From NCBI GenBank assembly GCA_017501665.1, contig JAFVWM010000038.1:133252-197251 (forward strand): 64,000 nt of DNA. Reading direction: 5' to 3'. The DNA comes from Alphaproteobacteria bacterium (GTDB taxonomy: Bacteria > Pseudomonadota > Alphaproteobacteria > RF32 > CAG-239). The notes beneath the pieces were generated by a model, which had not been told where the DNA came from, ran no database searches, and saw nothing but the letters and a program-made list of their open reading frames with translations. Below are positions 1 to 8,078 of the stretch, piece after piece. Position 1 is the stretch's first letter, and each line of letters opens with the position of its first letter. A program made the position numbers and the translations under genes.

Positions 1-78
1 AGGAGGTCATGACAAATAGTTTGTTTAGTTAAAATATTTTATCTGCAAAATAAAAGATATAACCTGATTATAAATTTT

Positions 79-115
79 ATAACCTACTGATTTTAATATC
101 CGTAGGTTATTTTTG
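79..115 (+). terminator. Intrinsic-terminator-like hairpin
   Basis: A 9-bp perfect stem (ATAACCTAC / GTAGGTTAT) is followed by TTTTTG. It would end transcription entering from the left edge of the window. The DNA before it starts with a strong AGGAGG and ATG, but the reading frame stops after a few codons, so no gene is called there. Confidence 0.6.
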
Positions 116-225
116 TCTGTTAAAGAACATAATTAAATAGTTGTATCATATTTTGTTGTTTTGGATATGTCTAAATAAGTTGTTTCTACTCTTTCCACAA
201 AACTTTATAAATCCGCCCTTTATAA

Positions 226-318
226 TTACAGCCCAAAATTCTCTTTATATCGGTAATAAGTCGGTTTAGTAATTCCATATTTTTTAAGAATTTCACATAC
301 ACGAACTTTATTTTTTAG
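226..318 (-). pseudogene. Remnant of a helix-turn-helix (recombinase/transposase-type) C-terminus
   Basis: Read on the minus strand this stretch encodes KNKVRVCEILKKYGITKPTY and then YRYKENFGL before a stop. It looks like the DNA-binding helix-turn-helix at the end of a site-specific recombinase or an IS OrfA. No start codon or upstream domain remains. The same stretch occurs in the copy at 1.6 kb with a different C-terminal end. It is therefore a mobile-element fossil carried by a dispersed repeat. The HTH call is by eye. Confidence 0.4.
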
Positions 319-577
319 TATTTATTATTGCAAAAAAATATTTTATTATCAAACCAACCTTTCACATAGCTATGTCAAAAGTCCAACCTATGCAAATTTT
401 TACATAGGTTCCTTTTTTGCTCAAAAAAAGCTGAAATTTGCTAAGTTATTGAAAAATATAAAAAGCAAGTTCGAAGATGTTGTAAAACAAGCCTTCAAAA
501 TATATTCATCTTTGAACCAGCTTAAATGCTTATAAAATAACAAAAAAGTCGCCATTTTTGACGACTTTTGAACTCTG
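236..577. repeat. Long composite dispersed repeat, copy 1
   Basis: The modules in order are: an HTH remnant; a palindrome ACATAGCTATGT (364-375); a hairpin AACCTATG...CATAGGTT (385-410) followed by a T-run; a stretch with GTTCGAAGATG; and a terminator hairpin AAAAGTCG...CGACTTTT (about 542-569). Copy 2 lies at about 1598-1930. The last third matches DNA directly next to the tRNA-Gln at 38.1-38.25 kb. No protein is expected from it. Confidence 0.75.
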
Positions 578-783
578 GCTTGGATTGTAGTATTCCAAGC
601 CCTTAATAAAAGAAACTTCGCTATTGTGAAGTATTATAATGATGTTTATTCAGTGGTTTAAGTTTAGAAAATAACAATTTTCCGAAAATTAGACATAAAA
701 ATATTTGATTTTTATAATAAAATGTGCTATATTTGCCTCACTAATAAAAATAATTATGTTTAATCATTAAAATATTATAAATT

Positions 784-1125
784 ATGGAAGCGTTTATTCA
801 AATTTTAAATGAGGCATTCCTCTCATTTGGATTAAGAGAAGTTATCTGTTTTTTAATGTTTACCATTTTTTGCAAATGGATTGGAATTAACCTTTGCGTA
901 GCAAAATATTTGCCACCAGAATCAATAATGGGTTTCTATGATAGTTATTTTGGCAATTATTTCCACATCGGAATTGCATTATTTATTGGTGGACTTGCTT
1001 GTGCTTTTATCCTTGAAATTTGGTGCTACCCAGCAGTGGAAATAAAGATTTTCATAATTATATGGGCTTTAATCTGGTGTGGCATAGGATGGATTAAACA
1101 TTGGTTCAAATACAGGTATCTTTAA
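784..1125 (+). CDS. Small integral membrane protein, unknown
   Basis: This 113-aa protein is very rich in Ile, Phe and Trp. It has about three predicted membrane segments, near residues 15-35, 58-78 and 85-105, and a short basic C-terminus (KHWFKYRYL). I recognise no family motif. The first ATG follows an A/T-rich leader with no clear Shine-Dalgarno. It sits just before a second small membrane protein on the same strand, 45 bp away, so the pair may be co-transcribed. The pair is enclosed by two copies of the long repeat, which suggests cargo of a mobile or rearranged segment. Confidence 0.55.
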   Translation: MEAFIQILNEAFLSFGLREVICFLMFTIFCKWIGINLCVAKYLPPESIMGFYDSYFGNYFHIGIALFIGGLACAFILEIWCYPAVEIKIFIIIWALIWCGIGWIKHWFKYRYL

Positions 1126-1170
1126 AAGACAAAGTTAAAAAAGTAAATAAACACTAAAAAATTATGAATT

Positions 1171-1509
1171 ATGGAAATTCCAATTTTTTTTATTTTTGTT
1201 GGGATAGTATCGTTTTTTATTACTGGACGCATTTTGGGCTATTTTGGCGCGAGTGCCTACCTTGATAAACTTAAACCATCTCTTTGGGATTGTATTAAAA
1301 GTTCCCTTTTAGGTGGATCGATTTTCGGTGGTATCTTCCTTTTCTTGGGAGGTATTGCGTTTTATCGAGGGTTTGAAAGCTCCAATTTAGTAATAAAAAT
1401 AATTATGTTTATATTGGCTATATTACCATTTTTACTCGGATGGTTAAGAGGAATCTATAAAAATAAGTCCTTTTTCAAGGAGGAGAGATTGAAAAATATT
1501 TGGCCATAA
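1171..1509 (+). CDS. Small integral membrane protein, unknown
   Basis: This 112-aa protein has three hydrophobic stretches (about 5-25, 42-63 and 72-92). The first loop is Gly-rich, with GRILGYFGASAY. The C-terminus is basic (YKNKSFFKEERLKNIWP). I see no catalytic motif and no family assignment is possible by eye. It follows the 784 gene on the same strand and has the same size and membrane character, so the two may act as a pair, for example in immunity or transport, but nothing in the sequence proves this. Confidence 0.55.
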   Translation: MEIPIFFIFVGIVSFFITGRILGYFGASAYLDKLKPSLWDCIKSSLLGGSIFGGIFLFLGGIAFYRGFESSNLVIKIIMFILAILPFLLGWLRGIYKNKSFFKEERLKNIWP

Positions 1510-1597
1510 CATTTTTATACTATCACTTTCAAAAAAGATGACTTTACCACCTCACAATTTTATTGTTGTGAGGGGTTTATTTTATTCTTTATACCAC

Positions 1598-1930
1598 AAA
1601 TTCTCTTTATATCGGTAATAAGTCGGTTTAGTAATTCCATATTTTTTAAGAATTTCACATACACGAACTTTATTTTTTAGTATTTATTATTGCAAAAAAA
1701 TATTTTATTATCAAACCAACCTTTCACATAGCTATGTTACAAGTCCAACCTATGCAGATTTTTATATAGGTTCATTTTTATGCTCAAAAAAGGCTAAAAT
1801 TAGCTAAGTTATTGAAAAATATAGAAAGCAAGTTCGAAGATGTTGTAAAACTAGCCTTCAAAATATATTCATCTTCGAACCAGCTTAAGTGCTTGATTTA
1901 TAAAGAAAAAAGGATGATTTTTCGTCCTTT
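1598..1930. repeat. Long composite dispersed repeat, copy 2
   Basis: This is a second, nearly identical copy of the 236-577 element. It has the same HTH remnant on the minus strand, the palindrome ACATAGCTATGT (1726-1737), the AACCTATG hairpin (1747-1772) and the GTTCGAAGATG module. It ends with a different hairpin (AAAAAAGGATG...CGTCCTTTTTTC, about 1906-1933) instead of the AAGTCG one. A short ORF that can be read through it is a by-product of the repeat. Confidence 0.75.
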
Positions 1931-2040
1931 TTTCTACATTATAGCTGAAAATGAAGTACATTCCTCAAGATGTTTTTTTGTTTATTTTTATGATAAAACA
2001 GTATACAATGTATGTATATAATATCCAGATGGGGAATTAA

Positions 2041-2880
2041 ATGAATATTGATGATATAAAAGCTAAAAAGCCATGTCCACTGCATAAACTGTTTTGTATA
2101 ATTTATCATATTGAATGTGAAGAAAGTGTGGAGCCATGGTATAAGCAAATTACAAAATTAGCAGAAGGAACAGAAGTCAGTTCTTCTGGAATGAGTAGGG
2201 CTGTTATTTTTGGAATGTATCCAGAATTAGAAAAAGCATCGAAAGAATGGTATCGTAGATATGAAGATATTCATAATGATTTTGAAAATAATCATTGTAA
2301 GGATGGGGTGCTTTTATCAGAATCTCTTAAAGCAGTTAGTTTGCAAATAGGAGAACAATATGGGTTAAATGAAAATAGATATTTGTTTAACGAAATGACC
2401 AAAGAACAATCCGAAAGAGTTCAAAAACGTAAGGATGTTGAAATAATAAATATGTGTAATGAAAGTGCCGAAGCAAAGATTGATGCGTTACACATAATTA
2501 TGCAGGGGCTATGTAAAAAACTCACTCCTAGGGATTGTAAAAAATTGATGTCAGATTTTAATAATGCGCAATATATTTTTAATTTTGCTAAAGATAATTG
2601 TGTTGAAGGAATAGAACGCAGTAAAGAAAAGTGTCCTGAAGCATATTCAATATATACACAAGTGAAAAAATGTTTAGAAAAATCTGAAATAAAAGATTGT
2701 GATCAACCTATAGAGGGTAAAAATTATAAAAGATTTATTCAATCACTTGGAAGTTTTGAATATAATGGAAGAGAACATAATTTAATAGACGTAGTAAGAC
2801 CAATTATGCGAAAACGAGATGTTTTTGGAAATGTTATAAAGGAACGATCAAAGGCAGTTTGTAGCTTTAGAACGCGTTGA
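2041..2880 (+). CDS. Hypothetical protein, unknown family
   Basis: This 279-aa soluble protein has no signal peptide or membrane segment. It is charged and mostly helical, with 11 or so cysteines spread along it (for example CPLHKLFC near residue 13 and KLTPRDCKKL mid-protein). The start ATG has a GGGG six bases upstream, a weak but plausible ribosome site. I do not recognise a family. It is flanked by repeats on the left and decayed sequence on the right, so it is probably accessory cargo. The stop is TGA, which also shows that TGA acts as a stop in this genome. Confidence 0.6.
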   Translation: MNIDDIKAKKPCPLHKLFCIIYHIECEESVEPWYKQITKLAEGTEVSSSGMSRAVIFGMYPELEKASKEWYRRYEDIHNDFENNHCKDGVLLSESLKAVSLQIGEQYGLNENRYLFNEMTKEQSERVQKRKDVEIINMCNESAEAKIDALHIIMQGLCKKLTPRDCKKLMSDFNNAQYIFNFAKDNCVEGIERSKEKCPEAYSIYTQVKKCLEKSEIKDCDQPIEGKNYKRFIQSLGSFEYNGREHNLIDVVRPIMRKRDVFGNVIKERSKAVCSFRTR

Positions 2881-3296
2881 AATAGGCATCACAACCCAAC
2901 TTTTAGATAATGGTACTGTATTTTATAAGGGATATTTATTATTGAAAATTATATTGCCTATCAAAGAGTTATTATTAGTAAAGAATGTTAAATAAAATAA
3001 CAAAATTCACTAAAACCAGTCCGTGTAAATGTTCGGGAGAGGTTGTTTAAAAATGAAGTTACAAGGACCAGCCTAAAATCCTTGTAAATAAAAGAAACTT
3101 CTCTTAGCTTTGCGAGGGTACACCCAAAGCAAAGGTTAGTTGTTCGCGTAAGTAGGAAAACTTTGTTTTCCGTAGCGACGCAAAAAGTCGCCATTTATGC
3201 GCGCGTTACACACAGCGCACCCTAACGGGTTATCATGTTTTTGCAAACAAAATTCGTTTGCTCAAATCCTGACGACTTTTGAATTCTGGCTGGCAG
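2881..3296. other. Repeat-derived intergenic DNA with hairpins
   Basis: There is no convincing gene here. The stretch holds a degenerate version of the dispersed element: a module with CCGTGTAA and a split version of the AAGTCG...CGACTTTT terminator arms (about 3183 and 3279). The arms are separated by some 80 bp that include short GC-rich palindromes such as GCGCGC. The TTCTGGCTGG beyond it resembles the sequence next to the tRNA-Gln at 38.25 kb. Confidence 0.5.
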
Positions 3297-3437
3297 GAGA
3301 ACATAGAAATAGAAGAAAAATCTGCTCAAATTTACAATGTACTTGTTAAAAATTACAACGAAATATTAGCAATGAAAAACCAAGTTAAATTTATCAAGAG
3401 TATGCTGTCTGACCATTCAAAAGTGGCAAATATTTAA
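3297..3437 (+). pseudogene. C-terminal fragment of an unknown helical protein
   Basis: An open frame without a start codon reads ENIEIEEKSAQIYNVLVKNY and continues to SDHSKVANI before TAA. It looks like the coiled-coil tail of a lost gene whose 5' part was replaced by repeat DNA. The family is unknown. It could also be chance, but the composition is protein-like. Confidence 0.35.
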
Positions 3438-3671
3438 ATGTTAAAGAACAATTATTCTTTAACATTTCTCTCAAAAGTGTTGAAAATGTTGGTTTTATTT
3501 TTATTTCTTTTAATACCAAAAATTCAAATGTTAAAATTTGTTTTGTTTCCTTACTTTGTTTTACATTCTGCTCTGTTTTCTACGACTTCCACTATCTGTT
3601 ATAAAACAAAATAAAATAATTAAAAATAAAATGTATTTGTCCATACTTTTTATGATATTTCGCAAAAACTC

Positions 3672-3699
3672 TTGACATTTTATGGGTTTTTATTATATA
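3672..3699 (+). promoter_or_regulatory. Sigma-70-type promoter for the DUF4143 ATPase
   Basis: A perfect -35 box TTGACA (3672-3677) and a TATATA -10 box (3694-3699) are separated by 16 bp. The boxes lie 27 bp upstream of the chosen start codon at 3726. This is one of the clearest vegetative promoters in the window. Confidence 0.6.
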
Positions 3700-3725
3700 G
3701 TGGGAGTATTAAAGGAGATATGCCC

Positions 3726-4967
3726 ATGGATAAGTTTATTATAGAAAGACCTCAATATATCAAAGAATTGATGATGTTTAAGGATGCTGATTTAATTAAG
3801 ATATTAACCGGTGTTCGTCGCTCAGGTAAATCTACAGTTTATGAATTATATGCAGAAGAGTTAAAAAAACAAGGAATAAAGCCGGAACAAATACAAATTA
3901 TCAAATTAGAAGAAGAGGAAAACTCCGAACTTTTGGATTATCATAAGCTACACCAGCATATTATGGATAATTTGGTTAAAGATAAGAAAAATTATGTCTT
4001 TTTAGATGAAATACAAAATGTAGAGAACTTTGAAAAAGCTGTTCGCAGTCTTTATGAAAAGAAAAACATTGATATATATTTGACAGGTTCTAATTCTAAA
4101 CTTCAATCGGGAGAATGGGCGACATCACTTACCGGAAGATACATTGAAATAAAAATGTATCCATTGTCTTTTAAGGAATTTCTGACAATTAACCCTACGG
4201 ATAATTTAGATAAGGCTTATGCTGATTATCTTGCTTATAGTTCATTTCCTTATGCTCAATACTTTGTAAATCTGAATATGCCTGATTTGAAAAAACAACT
4301 GGATACGTATATTAATGGAATTTATGATACTGTTGTATTATATGATGTTATGAGTAAGAAAGGCATTGTAAATGCCAGCAGAATTAAACGAATAATGAAA
4401 TTTATGGCAGGTAATATCGGGTCAGAAATATCTGTTAAGAAAATGAGCGATATGCTGAAAGATGATGGTATAGTTATTCAACCATATCTTTTAGATGATT
4501 ATATAGATGCATTTAAGGATGCGTTTATTTGGTATCAGGCTGACAGATATGATGTTCGTGGAAGAAAAGTTCTAAAAACCCAAAACAAATATTATTTGGT
4601 AGATATGGGTATCAGAAATATGCTTATGAATGATAAAGTAGAAGATACCGGACATATACTGGAAAATATAGTTTATTTGGAACTCTTGCGTAGAGGATAC
4701 AAAGTATATATAGGAAAGATAGACTACAAAACAAAAGATAGAGAAGTTGTTACAAAAGAAATTGATTTTGTAGTAGAAACACCTGAAGGTTTAGAATACT
4801 ATCAAGTTTCTGATACAATGAATGATGCAAAAACACTTGAAAGAGAATTGGCTTCATTAAAACTTATAAAAGATAATTATCCAAAATATATACTTACCAG
4901 AGATTATGGCACAAAGGATTATGACGGGATTAAGCAACTAAATGTTTTAGAATGGCTTACCAAGTAA
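3726..4967 (+). CDS. AAA ATPase with C-terminal DUF4143 domain
   Basis: This 413-aa P-loop ATPase belongs to the AAA_14/DUF4143 group, which is common in bacteria, often strain-specific, and of unknown cellular role. Walker A is GVRRSGKST at residues 29-37, Walker B is YVFLDEIQN near residue 90, and a sensor-like LTGSNS follows. The C-terminal half has the PD-(D/E)xK-like core usual in DUF4143 (KEIDFVVETPEGLEYYQVS). The start was set at 3726 because AAAGGAG (3711-3717) lies 8 bases upstream; an earlier in-frame ATG is too close to that site. It is a single-gene unit with its own promoter and terminator, which is typical of mobile accessory genes of this family. Confidence 0.88.
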   Translation: MDKFIIERPQYIKELMMFKDADLIKILTGVRRSGKSTVYELYAEELKKQGIKPEQIQIIKLEEEENSELLDYHKLHQHIMDNLVKDKKNYVFLDEIQNVENFEKAVRSLYEKKNIDIYLTGSNSKLQSGEWATSLTGRYIEIKMYPLSFKEFLTINPTDNLDKAYADYLAYSSFPYAQYFVNLNMPDLKKQLDTYINGIYDTVVLYDVMSKKGIVNASRIKRIMKFMAGNIGSEISVKKMSDMLKDDGIVIQPYLLDDYIDAFKDAFIWYQADRYDVRGRKVLKTQNKYYLVDMGIRNMLMNDKVEDTGHILENIVYLELLRRGYKVYIGKIDYKTKDREVVTKEIDFVVETPEGLEYYQVSDTMNDAKTLERELASLKLIKDNYPKYILTRDYGTKDYDGIKQLNVLEWLTK

Positions 4968-4975
4968 TTAAAACA

Positions 4976-5005
4976 AACCGTCATAGTATCTATGGCGGTT
5001 TTCTT
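4976..5005 (+). terminator. Intrinsic terminator after the DUF4143 ATPase
   Basis: An 11-bp stem AACCGTCATAG / CTATGGCGGTT with a 3-nt loop is followed by TTTTCTT, nine bases after the stop codon. Confidence 0.7.
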
Positions 5006-5018
5006 AATATTATTAACT

Positions 5019-5273
5019 TTAATTTGCAATACTTTCGTTTATATATCTATTCAAAGTAGACCAAATACAGCCCATAAGCCTTGCAATTTCTGATTTTGAT
5101 ACATTTTTATCTAACAATTCTTTTATTTTGTTGTGCTTCTTTTGTAACTTTTTATAGCTAAAACCATATGGTCTGCCCAAATGTTTTCCTTCATCTTTTA
5201 GTCTTTGAAGTGAATTTTTAGTGCGTTCAGAGATGAGTTGACGTTCTATTTCAGAAGCTAAACTATTAGTTCC
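5019..5273 (-). pseudogene. Truncated serine recombinase (resolvase/invertase), C-terminal part
   Basis: The minus strand encodes SLASEIERQLISERTKNSLQ and then RLKDEGKHLGRPYGFSYKKL, followed by a Hin-type helix-turn-helix (NVSKSEIARLMGCIWSTLNRYI) and a stop. This is the end of the catalytic domain plus the DNA-binding domain of a small serine recombinase. The N-terminal part with the nucleophilic Ser is gone: an in-frame stop lies just upstream and the DNA then runs into a palindrome. It is the divergent relative of the intact-length gene at 5534, facing the other way, so the two probably descend from one invertase-like system. Confidence 0.75.
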
Positions 5274-5277
5274 TTAC

Positions 5278-5297
5278 AAATAGTTACATAACTATTT
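5278..5297. repeat. Perfect palindrome between two recombinase-like genes
   Basis: AAATAGTTA and TAACTATTT (9 bp each) flank a 2-bp CA centre. A dyad with a 2-bp core is the geometry of serine-recombinase crossover sites. Its position between the recombinase remnant and the recombinase-like leader gene makes it a candidate binding or crossover site, or an operator for the operon. I did not see a second copy nearby. Confidence 0.5.
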
Positions 5298-5533
5298 ATA
5301 AGAATAACCAATATTTCTAAGGAAAGACCTATATAAAATAGACACTCTTTATAAACCAACGTTTTTGGCGAGGGTTTTTCTTTGTTTTTTTCAAAAGGCT
5401 ACGATTTTTTAAGAAAAGCTTGGATTTGTTGAAATTTTCCTTGCTTTATTAAATTTATTGGGTTAAGGATATTTGTTATGTAATCTAGACGTTGATATAT
5501 GGCGAAAGCATTTATTGTTATAAGGGGCATATA

Positions 5534-6136
5534 GTGATTATTGGATATTTGGATAACAACCAAAGGAATATAAGCACAGATGAACAACGAGACATTGTAA
5601 ATCAATATGCTTGTAATAATGCGTATAATATTGATATATTCATCAATGACCCAGATATCAAAAACATTAAAGACAATATAAATTCCAAAGAAAATATGCT
5701 CATTATGGCTAATATTGCCTGTTTGGGTAGTAAATTAGCAATAATAGTAGAAAATATAGAGTTCTTAGTTTCCAATGGATTTGAACTAATAAGCGTAAAA
5801 GAAAATCTTAAATTCGATTCTTCTAACGAAACAACGCAACTACTTAACGGAATTAAATTATCAATAGATATCCGTAATTCTATGGTTTCTACCATAACTA
5901 AAAAGGCTTTGAATGATAAAAGAGCCCAAGGTTATAAACTTGGTCGAGATTTTGGTTATAAGCATAAAAGATACATTTGGGAAGGTAAAGAAGCAGATAT
6001 TAAAAATAAGCTTCTTTCCGGTATGACACGCCAACAAACCGCTGATGAAGTCGGTATGTCTGTTGGTTCTCTTTATAACTATCTGAAACTAAATCCAGAA
6101 TTGAAAAATATGACAGATGGAGGCCAACATGCCTAA
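5534..6136 (+). CDS. Degenerate serine-recombinase-like protein with C-terminal HTH, leader of polysaccharide operon
   Basis: This 200-aa protein starts at GTG 5534, with AAGGGG 6 bases upstream; the start gives the resolvase-like IIGYLDN. The N-terminal resolvase fold is recognisable (STDEQRDIVNQYA, then NGFELISVKENLKFD). However, the usual RVS nucleophile box reads RNIS after an insertion, and the conserved DRLARS box reads LGSKLAI, so catalysis is doubtful. After a linker (LGRDFGYKHKR) comes an HTH: MTRQQTADEVGMSVGSLYNY. It overlaps the next glycosyltransferase by 8 bp, so the two are translationally coupled. It may be a retired invertase now regulating the operon. An active but divergent recombinase remains possible. 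Confidence 0.7.
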   Translation: MIIGYLDNNQRNISTDEQRDIVNQYACNNAYNIDIFINDPDIKNIKDNINSKENMLIMANIACLGSKLAIIVENIEFLVSNGFELISVKENLKFDSSNETTQLLNGIKLSIDIRNSMVSTITKKALNDKRAQGYKLGRDFGYKHKRYIWEGKEADIKNKLLSGMTRQQTADEVGMSVGSLYNYLKLNPELKNMTDGGQHA

Positions 6137-7079
6137 GGTTTCCATTATAATTCCCTGCTACAAAGTAGAGAAATACTTAAAAAGATGCTTAGATTCTGTT
6201 CTTGCACAAACATTTTGTGAGTGGGAAGCTATTTGTGTAAACGATGGCAGTCCTGATGAATGTGGCAATATTTTAGATGAATATGCAAAATGTGACTATC
6301 GTTTCAAAGTAATACATCAAGAAAACCAAGGTTTATCTATGGCAAGAAATAATGGTAAGAAGCTTGCCACAGGCGATTATATTTACTTTTTAGATTCAGA
6401 CGATGCTATGCATCCGCAATTATTGGAAATTGCTTATGGATTAGCTCAAAAGCATAATGCAGAATTAGTGTGCTTTAACACATACAAAGGCAATAAAGAA
6501 AAGTTTGAAATAAATGAAATTAATCCTTCTAAGATAAAAACTAAAGTAACAAACAATCCTATTTTTCTTGGAAGTCGTAAAGAAAAGTATTCAATACACT
6601 ATAATGTATGGACTAAGCTTTATAAGAAAGAGTTGCTAAATGGTTTAGATTTTATCTCCGGAATACATTTTGAAGATTATCCGCATACATATGCCGTTTT
6701 AGCAAGAAAGCCTAAAACTGTAGTTACACCTACAAAGATGCATTTTTACACAGATAATGGGGAATCTATATCCAATAAAAAGGGTAATCCTAAACAAATT
6801 AGAGATTATCATGTGGGTATAAACTCAATTTATGAGATTTACAAAACCCCTGAATTAAAGAAAGAGCTTTCGTTCTTAAAGCGTAATTTTATTCCTAACA
6901 TTTTGAAACACCAGCTTGGCAGATGTAATCGTTCTGATGACACAAACAAACCGTTGATGTTTGAAGAATTTACTAAAGAATTAGTGGATTTGAATAATAA
7001 GGGTTTGATTTCATGGCGTGGTCATAAGCTTTCAAGATATTTGACGTATAAAAAGTTGATTAAAGGAGCAAAGCAATGA
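6129..7079 (+). CDS. Glycosyltransferase family 2
   Basis: This 316-aa inverting GT-A enzyme would transfer a sugar from a nucleotide donor during surface-polysaccharide assembly at the inner face of the membrane. It opens with KVSIIIPCYKVEKYLKRCLD, has VNDGSPD near residue 40 and the metal-binding DSDD in YFLDSDDAM near residue 90. A later FEDYP resembles the catalytic ED region of family 2. The start at 6129 was chosen over 6117 because GGAGG (6119-6123) sits five bases upstream. It overlaps both neighbours and is the first sugar transferase of the operon. Confidence 0.9.
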   Translation: MPKVSIIIPCYKVEKYLKRCLDSVLAQTFCEWEAICVNDGSPDECGNILDEYAKCDYRFKVIHQENQGLSMARNNGKKLATGDYIYFLDSDDAMHPQLLEIAYGLAQKHNAELVCFNTYKGNKEKFEINEINPSKIKTKVTNNPIFLGSRKEKYSIHYNVWTKLYKKELLNGLDFISGIHFEDYPHTYAVLARKPKTVVTPTKMHFYTDNGESISNKKGNPKQIRDYHVGINSIYEIYKTPELKKELSFLKRNFIPNILKHQLGRCNRSDDTNKPLMFEEFTKELVDLNNKGLISWRGHKLSRYLTYKKLIKGAKQ

Positions 7080-7873
7080 TTCCGAAGATTATACATTATT
7101 GTTGGTTTGGTAATAATCCAAAGGATGAGCAAACTCTTGAATATATTGAAGGTTGGAAAAAGCTTTTGCCAGATTATGAGCTGAGAGAATGGACTGATGC
7201 TGATTTAAGCAAAGTTAGTAATAAATATGTAGAAGAAGCATATCAAAGTAAAAAATGGGCATTTGTTGCAGATTATTTCAGATTATATGCATTATATAAT
7301 GAAGGTGGCATATATTTTGATACAGATGTGGAAGTAAGAAAAAGCTTTGATGAATTTTTAAATTTAGATTTCTTCATAGGTTCTGAATTATATGAGGATA
7401 ATAAACAAATCGGAACTGCCGTTATTGGTGCTAAGAAAAAATCACCAATTATAGCTAAATTACTAAAAGTGTATGATAATATTAGCTTTATTAAGGACGA
7501 TGGGAAATTAGACTGCACACCGAATACTCAAAGATTGATTTCTCCATTAAAAGAATTAGGATTTATTGAAACATATACTGATAAAGAACCTATATATAAA
7601 GATAAGGGCAACGTTATATATCCTGTGCAATATTTTTCAAAAGATACTGCTGAAAGTTATGCAGTACATCATTTTGCAGCAACTTGGATTGATGATTTTG
7701 GTATTAAAAACAAATTATCTATAAAATTAAAAAACAAAGTAATAAGACTGATAAAAGTAGATCGTAATAAACCTGGTAAAATATTTAGTTTTTCTAAAGG
7801 GGTAGTTTTATGGTCATCAAATCAATCAAAAAAGAAATTTTATGTTTTGGTTGTGGAGAAAAATGTTGAGTAA
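7076..7873 (+). CDS. Capsular-polysaccharide glycosyltransferase (GT32/OCH1-like, DXD)
   Basis: This 265-aa protein begins IPKIIHYCWFGNNPKDEQTL, the signature opening of the Gly_transf_sug/GT32 group. The DXD metal-binding motif is in GGIYFDTDVEV near residue 80, preceded by the conserved KWAFVADYFRLYALYNEG. Near the C-terminus VHHFAATW matches the family's HHW-type ending. A basic tail of about 50 residues follows and ends in KKKFYVLVVEKNVE. It starts with an ATGA overlap with the preceding transferase and shares its last 11 bases with the small gene at 7863. Confidence 0.88.
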   Translation: MIPKIIHYCWFGNNPKDEQTLEYIEGWKKLLPDYELREWTDADLSKVSNKYVEEAYQSKKWAFVADYFRLYALYNEGGIYFDTDVEVRKSFDEFLNLDFFIGSELYEDNKQIGTAVIGAKKKSPIIAKLLKVYDNISFIKDDGKLDCTPNTQRLISPLKELGFIETYTDKEPIYKDKGNVIYPVQYFSKDTAESYAVHHFAATWIDDFGIKNKLSIKLKNKVIRLIKVDRNKPGKIFSFSKGVVLWSSNQSKKKFYVLVVEKNVE

Positions 7874-8078
7874 ATTTATTTCTAAAAATTGGGATACGCC
7901 AAACGATACCTATCATAAAAAAATAGATAAAATTTTTACAAAAGAACAAATGACAATTCTTATAAAACCGCAGTTAACATTTGCCCAAAAAATTTTCTCA
8001 CTAAAAAAGGCGAAAGATAAATCTTATAAAATCATCACCTTTCTCGGATTTCAAATCAAATTGAGGCGCAAAAAATGA
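7863..8078 (+). CDS. Small basic protein carrying only the shared polysaccharide-enzyme tail
   Basis: This 71-aa protein has no catalytic domain. Its second half (KIFTKEQMTILIKPQLTFAQ, then KIFSLKKAKDKSYKIITFLG and FQIKLRRKK) closely parallels the inter-domain tail of the large transferase at 9361. It is therefore probably the detached C-terminus of a lost family-2 transferase, although it keeps a start with GGAG four bases upstream and overlaps both neighbours. It may be translated as part of the operon. A role as a free peptide is unproven. Confidence 0.55.
   Translation: MLSKFISKNWDTPNDTYHKKIDKIFTKEQMTILIKPQLTFAQKIFSLKKAKDKSYKIITFLGFQIKLRRKK

Noticed and set aside
1812..2021. 69-codon ORF
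   Set aside because: It lies in the dispersed repeat and its hairpin, with no ribosome site.
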